DNA of 26,613 nt from a virus, in the IMG/VR virus record IMGVR_UViG_3300037225_000364, positions 1 through 26,613 of that record. One strand, 5' to 3'. Position numbers and translations under genes: made by a program. Under the pieces are notes generated by a model. That model saw only the letters and a list, made by a program, of their open reading frames with translations, was not told where the DNA came from and made no database searches. This document shows positions 22,369 through 26,613 of this stretch, piece by piece. The stretch's first letter is position 1. Every line of letters starts with the position of its first letter.

Positions 22369-22432
22369 CTATATGCCTGTTGAGCGTAAGTTTTGGATCC
22401 AAAGGTCATTCGTGATGCACTGCCCTTGATAA
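22369..22432 (-). CDS. Major capsid protein, exon 4 (C-terminus)
   Basis: 64 nt. Joined after exon 3 it encodes FYQGQCITNDLWIQNLRS then TGI and stop. The segment ITNDLWIQNLR is the expected C-terminal strand of N4-gp56 major capsid proteins (typically ITNDxWxxNLR). It has no start codon of its own and lies directly after the HNH-bearing intron. The start at 22432 follows from the phase of exon 3 and from the rule that a group I intron ends in G (22433). Confidence 0.8.
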
Positions 22433-23227
22433 CGCTCTATTACTTTCCCCTGCATCTGGGTACTGACCCTTTCGGGCGGGAACTACTCTTCGGAAGTTCC
22501 TCTAGCGGTTTCCTCGCTAGTCTTGACTGTCGCATATCCTTTCGGATTTCTCCCGCTCAGTCGATCACGGTGGAATTTGACCCTATTATGCACCATAAAG
22601 TGACAACTTTTGCAAACCCATATCACATCAAGAGGTTTAGAATAATCAGGATGATGGGCCTCTATAACGCCCTTATCGCTGCCACAAAGAGAACATATTG
22701 TTGGCCTTACTATCTTGCCATAACATACTGCATTACTCAGCAGGCTTCTTGCTCTAGCCTTCTCAGGATATTTCTGTCTTAAGATCAATCCTTGCTGCTT
22801 ATACTTCTCTCTGCCTTTCTCAGTCTGAAAATATTTCTTTTGACTGACTCTAGCTTTAGCCCTGAATTTATCAGGATCTTTGTGATAAGCATCACGATCT
22901 TGCTCTCTAATGCGTTCTCTATTGTTTTCCCTGTATTTGGTTCTTTTTTCTCTCTTCTTTTCTTGATTTATGTTTGCTTTCTCATACTCTTGCATGCACT
23001 TTTTGCATCTTGAGTAATAACCGTCTTTGTATCTAGAACTTTTTCTAAATTCATCAAACGATTTAGTTTCTTCACATTTGGCACACTTTTTCATCTGACA
23101 ACTCCTTTATTGTTATCAGGTGAAGTGTATCATATTCCTTCCGCCTTGTCGCCATAATTATGCTGCAATCGCATAATCACAGGCTTCCAAGTCAATCAGG
23201 GAAAATTTACCCTCGTCTATATCGTCA
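22433..23227 (-). ncRNA. Group I intron 3 of the capsid gene (795 nt, with HNH ORF)
   Basis: 5' site: exon end CTCGTT pairs with the internal guide GACGAG 10 nt later, giving a 6-bp P1 with the U-G pair at the junction. Next comes the block CTGATTGACTT (23189-23199) shared by all three introns. The 3' part, after the HNH frame, keeps the order seen in introns 1 and 2: a stem with arms GGAACT/AGTTCC, then CGCC, then a short stem, then AAAGTAATAG shortly before the 3' end G at 22433. The sequences differ but the pairings are retained. Confidence 0.8.
22483..23094 (-). CDS. Intron-encoded HNH homing endonuclease
   Basis: 203 residues. N-terminal CxxC...CxxC zinc module (KCAKCEETKSFDEFRK, SRCKKC), a very basic helical linker (residues about 40-110) that likely contacts DNA, then the HNH domain: CSLCGSDKGVIEAHHPDYS and WVCKSCHFMVHN near residues 135-170, with the paired His and zinc cysteines all present. 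It is expected to cut intron-less alleles of the capsid gene and so drive intron spread. A strong ribosome site (AAAGGAG) precedes the ATG. Its 3' end reads into the ribozyme core; the stop lies within the GGAACT/AGTTCC hairpin. Confidence 0.88.
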   Translation of the reverse strand: MKKCAKCEETKSFDEFRKSSRYKDGYYSRCKKCMQEYEKANINQEKKREKRTKYRENNRERIREQDRDAYHKDPDKFRAKARVSQKKYFQTEKGREKYKQQGLILRQKYPEKARARSLLSNAVCYGKIVRPTICSLCGSDKGVIEAHHPDYSKPLDVIWVCKSCHFMVHNRVKFHRDRLSGRNPKGYATVKTSEETARGTSEE

Positions 23228-23258
23228 AACGAGCAACCGGCTGTATGTCTTAACATGC
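23228..23258 (-). CDS. Major capsid protein, exon 3 (31-nt micro-exon)
   Basis: Only 31 nt, between introns 2 and 3. With one base from exon 2 and the first base of exon 4 it encodes CMLRHTAGCSF, which fits the N4-gp56 position written DPLxxxxTVGxKF in relatives. Exon 2 ends in phase 1 and exon 3 in phase 2, and only these junctions restore one frame to ITNDLWIQNLR. Borders come from P1 pairing of both flanking introns and the terminal G rule. Confidence 0.75.
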
Positions 23259-23499
23259 CCATCTATTACTTTTATGACCTAGTTTGCTAGGCGGGCTAGT
23301 CCTCTCGGCTAACCTCTCTATGTTTCCATAGAGTCTAGAGTACCGCATCACCCTTTCAGGTGTCTTCTCGCTTACTGCGTTCACGCTGCAAGAGCATATT
23401 GCTCAGCTTGCGCCTTGTTGTCTTCGGCATTACCCGCTAAGAGATTCAAGTCAATCAGAGAAGATTTTAGATCCGCAAATGTTTGATAATCAATGGTTA
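23259..23499 (-). ncRNA. Group I intron 2 of the capsid gene (241 nt, ORF-less)
   Basis: Exon 2 ends GATCCGT, which pairs over 7 bp with the guide GCGGATC 23 nt into the intron, with the junction U opposite G. The shared block CTGATTGACTT is at 23448-23458. The 3' half shows a stem CTCTATG/CATAGAG, a stem GGTTA/TAGCC, CGCC, a stem CCTAG/CTAGG and AAAAGTAATAG, ending in G at 23259. The short length and lack of ORF suggest a minimal ribozyme that could be mobilised by the nuclease of intron 3. Confidence 0.82.
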
Positions 23500-23935
23500 A
23501 CGGATCATTGTTATATCCAGGAGGCAAGTAAATGAACCTTGCCTTACCGCCAGCCTGCCACACAACCTTGTAGGACTCTTTAGCCGCAACGAAGCAGTTG
23601 GCGATGTCATTGCCAAGAAGCGAAGCCCCTGGCGAGACAGAACCTTGCTCGGAGATAAAGAATCGCACGTTGTTAGCGCCGCCGATCTCGGTAGAAAGCG
23701 TCTGCGTGATGTTCGGATACTGGAATTTCTTAGTAAATCCGACCATGTTATAGAGAACAGGGATCATACGGCTTGTAAGCATACAACCGTAGGCATCACC
23801 GATCGGGCTTGTGCCGAACTTCAAATCCGCTTCCACGATATTCGTGATGTACTCAGCACTATTGTTTTGCAATATTGTGAATACGTCGTCGATATCGGAA
23901 ATTGTCATCTCCGTCGGAATATCGCCATTTTGTCC
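23500..23935 (-). CDS. Major capsid protein, exon 2
   Basis: 436 nt: 145 codons plus one base. It begins GQNGDIPTEMTISDIDDV, contiguous with exon 1 ending INCVG, giving the INCVGGxNGDxPTE stretch expected in this family, and continues through GGANNVRFFISEQGSVSPG to IYLPPGYNNDP. Reading on without splicing adds about 39 intron-encoded residues (KSSLIDLNLLAGNAEDNKAQ...) and then stops, so the natural frame in the unspliced DNA is misleading; an unspliced frame beginning TTG at 23938 is not a separate gene. Confidence 0.85.
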
Positions 23936-24314
23936 CAAAATCTGTTACTTTTGTGACCTACAATATATTGTAGGCGGGCTAATCTTCTCAGCTAGCCTCT
24001 CTATGTCTCCATAGAGCTCAGAGCACCGCATCCTAACAACTCTCTTTTCCAACCCCCTACCAATCTTTTTTCTAATGATTTTGGTAGAGGTGAAGTTGTG
24101 GTTAGGTCTTCTCGCTTGCTACGTTCAGGCTGATCATTAATATGAATATTGCAAAACCATTTATTTTCAATATATCCACCAGTCTCAGTGTGTTTATTGA
24201 ATCTTGTTTTGCAATATTTACATTTCATAATCTTGCCCCTTTTTGTCCGTTCGCTTACGCGACGAGGAGTTTAAAGTCAATCAGAGAAGATTTAACGTGG
24301 GCAGATTGTCGTTT
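23936..24314 (-). ncRNA. Group I intron 1 of the capsid gene (379 nt)
   Basis: The exon end GTGGGT pairs with the guide GCCCAC over 6 bp (12-nt loop) with U-G at the junction, and the intron ends in G at 23936. The shared block CTGATTGACTT lies at 24274-24284. Its 3' half matches intron 2: stem CTCTATG/CATAGAG (23999-24005, 24010-24016), stem GGCTA/TAGCC, CGCC, and stem CCTAC/GTAGG (23957-23961, 23970-23974). The last stem is CCTAG/CTAGG in intron 2, a compensated change. Numbered helix assignment beyond P1 is not attempted. Confidence 0.85.
24001..24228 (-). CDS. Intron 1 ORF, small zinc-binding protein
   Basis: 75 residues. Starts KCKYCKTRFNKH and continues to WFCNIHIND, a Cys4/His-type zinc site in the first 30 residues. 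The later part is encoded by intron core sequence and is probably not under protein selection. The ATG has AAGGGG upstream. No HNH or GIY-YIG motif is left, so it may be the remnant of a homing endonuclease or a DNA-binding helper. The ORF sits in a peripheral loop of the intron, where group I introns usually carry ORFs. Confidence 0.4.
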   Translation of the reverse strand: MKCKYCKTRFNKHTETGGYIENKWFCNIHINDQPERSKREDLTTTSPLPKSLEKRLVGGWKRELLGCGALSSMET

Positions 24315-24731
24315 ACCCACACAATTTATGATACTGGCTGAACTTTCGAGATTATCGCGTTGAAGCGCATCCTGAGTTTCTCGCAATGCTTGACCCAAAC
24401 GTGCCGCAGCACTATTCAGGACAGGATCTTCGTTGGTTATTGTCACCTGGCGAGTTAATACCATATACGTGGCATACACTCTTACGCGACAATCGACATC
24501 AACCCTATTGAGCTGTTGTGGCGGAGGATTCGACTGTGCATCGTCAAGAGGCACCTCGAATAGATCAAGGCGGTCATAACGTGACTGCCTATCGATAAAG
24601 CCATTATTGTCCGGCAACTCAACAGGAGACGCAAAAAGATTGTGAATCAAATTGTGCTCAGGAGTTGACAGCAATTTAGCATTGTAACGCTGCTGTATCT
24701 GTGGAGGCAGCGATGCAATTGAAACTGACAT
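24315..24731 (-). CDS. Major capsid protein (N4-gp56 family), exon 1
   Basis: 417 nt, 139 residues. N-terminus SVSIASLPPQIQQRYNAKLL then TPEHNLIHNLFASPVELPDN, and DVDCRVRVYATYMVLTRQVT; RLGQALRETQDALQRDNLES leads into SIINCVG. These segments are typical of N4-gp56 capsid proteins. Spliced with exons 2-4 the protein is 315 residues, normal for the family. ATG 24731 is better spaced from AAAGGA than the ATG two codons upstream. It directly follows a scaffold-like gene, the usual capsid order. The frame runs 20 codons into intron 1 before a stop. Confidence 0.88.
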
Positions 24732-24751
24732 CGTCATTTTCCTTTATGGCA

Positions 24752-25513
24752 TTACGCCATTTCAGGAACCGCACTGGCTGACGCCGCATAACCCATCATC
24801 TCGCGATACAAATCTTTCTTCATGGCATCCGTCATCTTGAAGGCTTGCGCTATCGGGCGTTTATCGAAAGAGGCAGGCGACGGAATTGACTTTTCAGCCT
24901 TTTCGATCTGTTTTTCCGTCTCTTTCTGCCTTCTGACATCCGGTACTTTTTGAGATAGATTCATCGCTTTGATGTACTTATAAGTCTGGACTCCCATCTT
25001 ATAAGGATCTTTTAAGTCTGCTATCGTCTTTGCTAGTTCCGGTTCGCTCTCCTCGAGGAGAGACAAAGTTTCTGGATTGACGATCTCGCTAAAGTCTGAA
25101 TATTGACGGCCGAGCCTTTCGAGAAATTGACTGTCATTTTGCTGTTTGAAATGTTTTTCAATTTCTTTCTTAGCAATCTGTTCGGCGTACTGCTGAGCCT
25201 TCTTTTCTACAAGCCTTTCAACTGTAGCTTTTGGAATAAACTCGCCTGCGCCTATCGAATCAAATTCATCGGGTTCCGGCTTTGGTGCAGAATTGGCAAG
25301 CTGCGCCTGCAAAATCTGATCCATGACCTCTTGTCGCTTCTTCAGTTCTTTTTCGAGTTCGGCATTTTTTAGACGCATAGCCTTCCAATTTCGCTCGTCA
25401 GCTTCTTGTCTCTTGGCTTTAATTGCGTCAGCTTGTTGTTGCTCATTGACTTGGGATTCGCCTATGGGAGCTACCTCGGAAATTTCGCTGTTTTGGCTTG
25501 CTTCTTCTGTCAT
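24752..25513 (-). CDS. Scaffold-like head assembly protein
   Basis: 253 residues, strongly charged and helical: an acidic N-terminus, a coiled coil at about residues 25-75 (KAKRQEADERNWKAMRLKNA...) and Lys/Glu-rich helices through the middle, ending with SASAVPEMA. Directly upstream of the major capsid gene, 14-20 bases before its start. This composition and position are those of capsid scaffolding proteins of tailed phages, which line the procapsid and leave during packaging. A ribosome site (AAAGGA) precedes the ATG. No protease motif is seen. Confidence 0.75.
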   Translation of the reverse strand: MTEEASQNSEISEVAPIGESQVNEQQQADAIKAKRQEADERNWKAMRLKNAELEKELKKRQEVMDQILQAQLANSAPKPEPDEFDSIGAGEFIPKATVERLVEKKAQQYAEQIAKKEIEKHFKQQNDSQFLERLGRQYSDFSEIVNPETLSLLEESEPELAKTIADLKDPYKMGVQTYKYIKAMNLSQKVPDVRRQKETEKQIEKAEKSIPSPASFDKRPIAQAFKMTDAMKKDLYREMMGYAASASAVPEMA

Positions 25514-25566
25514 TGATATCCTTTTGTTTTTTCGCGCATGGCTAGTACACTTTTTGTTCGCCTGAC

Positions 25567-25595
25567 TTGACTTTCAATAAAAAAAAAAGTATATG
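25567..25595 (+). promoter_or_regulatory. Sigma70-type promoter for the zinc-finger gene
   Basis: TTGACT (25567-25572), 17-bp A-rich spacer, TATATG (25590-25595); expected start near 25602, about 16 bases before the ATG. It points against the late block. Confidence 0.6.
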
Positions 25596-25617
25596 TCAAT
25601 TTAAAAATTGGATTACT

Positions 25618-25929
25618 ATGATTTGCAAGATTTGCCGCAATGATCTTGAAAGTAATAAATTTATTTTGAATCAAAGCGCATGTGCGCGCTGCACTTACAG
25701 AGAAAAACTAAAGGTGGGCAGAGAAAAGAAATATTTTTGCAAGACATGCACCGCAGAATGCCATCCGATACGAGGTGCCCTTGGACGCCCTAAGAATGTC
25801 TACTGTTCAGAGGAATGCTCAGAGATCGCTCATAAGAGGCAGATTGACGAATATTGGACTAGGAAGCTTCGGGGAGGGACTGAATCTTATCAGTGGAACA
25901 AGAGACCTGTGTTTCGATTTTCTTATTAA
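25618..25929 (+). CDS. Small multi-CxxC zinc-binding protein, moron-like
   Basis: 103 residues from ATG 25618. Paired cysteines: CKIC (residues 3-6), CARC (about 22-25), CKTC (about 41-44) and CSEEC (about 62-66), so two zinc ribbons are likely. The middle is basic (YREKLKVGREKKYFCK). It is read opposite to its neighbours, has its own promoter, and its 3' end overlaps the minus gene at 25859-26437 by 71 bases. Position in the scaffold-upstream gap fits a moron or a decayed free-standing endonuclease. No nuclease residues are recognised. Ribosome site weak. Confidence 0.6.
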   Translation: MICKICRNDLESNKFILNQSACARCTYREKLKVGREKKYFCKTCTAECHPIRGALGRPKNVYCSEECSEIAHKRQIDEYWTRKLRGGTESYQWNKRPVFRFSY

Positions 25930-26437
25930 TGACTTGGTCGCCGGCATAGAAAGGGTTTTCCTTCCAATTGCCGATCTCATCTTTCATGAAGCCGAAATAC
26001 TCAAGCTGCATCATTTCCCAACGGCGATATAATTGCAGTTGTTCAGCCGGATAAAGATCGGGGCAATTGAGCATATTGAGCATATTAGAGCGGTGAGGCA
26101 ATTCCCAGCAGAAAGAGACTTCATTTGTATAGGGAATGACCCTGAAAACGAGCGTGTCATCTTCAGGATATGGCCGATATTTCGTCTTTATCATTCGGCG
26201 GATGAATGTATTCTTCATCTGCAAGTCGCGTTTCTCATGGACAGTGATGTAGAAAGGACGCCCGTCGAAATCAAGTGTGCCCTGCTTAATCGTGTCATTT
26301 AGATCAACGGTCAGAGAACTACGCAATTCATAGTTCATGTCGCCAGTAATGACTTGCTTCTCACCGCGCATCTGAAGATCGCGATAAATTGCACCGACGG
26401 TTTTTCGCTGAGGGTCGTACTTGCTTCGATTTTCCAT
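25859..26437 (-). CDS. Hypothetical protein upstream of scaffold
   Basis: 192 residues. Charged and aromatic-rich, mixed fold (TVDLNDTIKQGTLDFDGRPF, TFIRRMIKTKYRPYPED, FCWELPHRSNMLNMLN, YRRWEMMQLEYFGFM). AGGTG precedes the ATG. In phages with N4-gp56 capsids a gene of this size often lies between portal and scaffold; the terminase and portal genes would then be just to the right of the window. The family is not recognised and the role is inferred only from position. The last about 24 residues overlap the convergent zinc-finger gene. Confidence 0.65.
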   Translation of the reverse strand: MENRSKYDPQRKTVGAIYRDLQMRGEKQVITGDMNYELRSSLTVDLNDTIKQGTLDFDGRPFYITVHEKRDLQMKNTFIRRMIKTKYRPYPEDDTLVFRVIPYTNEVSFCWELPHRSNMLNMLNCPDLYPAEQLQLYRRWEMMQLEYFGFMKDEIGNWKENPFYAGDQVINKKIETQVSCSTDKIQSLPEAS

Positions 26438-26458
26438 GAGACACCTGTGTAAAATTAT

Positions 26459-26613
26459 TTATCCTCGGCACGCTCCATATTGCCTACCGCACCATTCATC
26501 ATGACGTGTATGTTTTGTGACGAAAAAGTGATCGCGAGTGCGATCTCTTGCTGTCTTTTCTTTAGGTTTTCTCTTCACCCAATTTTCATTAGATTTCTTG
26601 ATCGCCAATTGTA
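26459..26613 (-). CDS. Partial small basic protein, 5' end outside the window
   Basis: A minus frame entering from the right edge: LAIKKSNENWVKRKPKEKTA, then a basic stretch and WCGRQYGACRG before the stop at 26459. It shares IKKSNExW with the gene at 6061-6222. A second frame through the same bases (ending MNGAVGNMERAEDK) is also open for about 40 codons but lacks a start with a ribosome site. I prefer the first because of the shared motif. Function unknown. Confidence 0.35.
   Translation of the reverse strand, partial: QLAIKKSNENWVKRKPKEKTARDRTRDHFFVTKHTRHDEWCGRQYGACRG

Noticed and set aside
23381-24284. Repeated peptide KSSLID(F/L)xLL at the ends of two capsid ORFs, looking like a duplicated capsid segment
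   Set aside because: It is the read-through of the shared intron block CTGATTGACTT and its upstream bases, which follow the guide sequence in each intron; a third copy lies at 23189-23199. It is not part of the spliced protein.
22369-24737. Capsid pseudogene or assembly frameshifts
   Set aside because: Each break coincides with a paired exon-guide junction and a G-ended intron, and the joined frame is complete and family-like. Random frameshifts would not give this.
1-26613. CRISPR array, tRNA, rRNA or insertion sequence
   Set aside because: No repeat-spacer pattern, cloverleaf or transposase was seen on reading; the only regular short direct repeats of that spacing are the four iterons, which touch without unique spacers of CRISPR length.

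Overview
The window is part of a double-stranded DNA tailed phage genome (free phage or prophage cannot be decided; I recognise no integrase, lysis gene, tRNA or host gene). The capsid gene belongs to the N4-gp56 major capsid family, and it lies with a scaffold-like gene, connector/tail genes, large ejection-type proteins and tail fibre genes, which suggests a podovirus-like virion. Exported and membrane proteins fit a bacterial host; nothing names the host.

Layout. Positions 1-1942 (minus): replication module with a lambda O/P-like pair. The initiator gene carries four evenly spaced palindromic iterons, followed by a DnaC-like helicase loader and a small protein with an SSB-like acidic tail. 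Positions 1943-2245: no protein gene, but two plus-strand promoter/terminator units and several dyads, a likely control region with short RNAs. Positions 2246-3001: small regulators. Positions 3011-5404 (plus): early recombination operon with an ERF single-strand annealing protein and a YqaJ-type exonuclease plus small genes. Positions 5385-6222 (minus): five tiny genes ending in a terminator. Positions 6445-26613 (minus, transcribed right to left): virion genes, in order from the right: an unknown structural-region gene, scaffold, major capsid, structural and connector genes, fibre-like and stabilisation-like proteins, ejection proteins, then tail fibre/surface proteins. Isolated plus-strand genes (6248-6448, 10319-10779, 25618-25929) sit inside this block like morons; two of the three sites have a well-spaced sigma70 promoter.

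The most notable feature is the major capsid gene at 22369-24731. It is not broken into pseudogene pieces: it is split into four exons by three related group I introns. At each 5' junction the exon ends in U and pairs with an internal guide just upstream of a shared intron block; at each 3' junction the intron ends in G. Joining the exons (417+436+31+64 nt) gives one frame of 315 residues with the expected N4-gp56 C-terminus. Exon 3 is only 31 nt. Intron 3 carries an HNH endonuclease, intron 1 a small zinc-binding ORF, and intron 2 is an ORF-less 241 nt.
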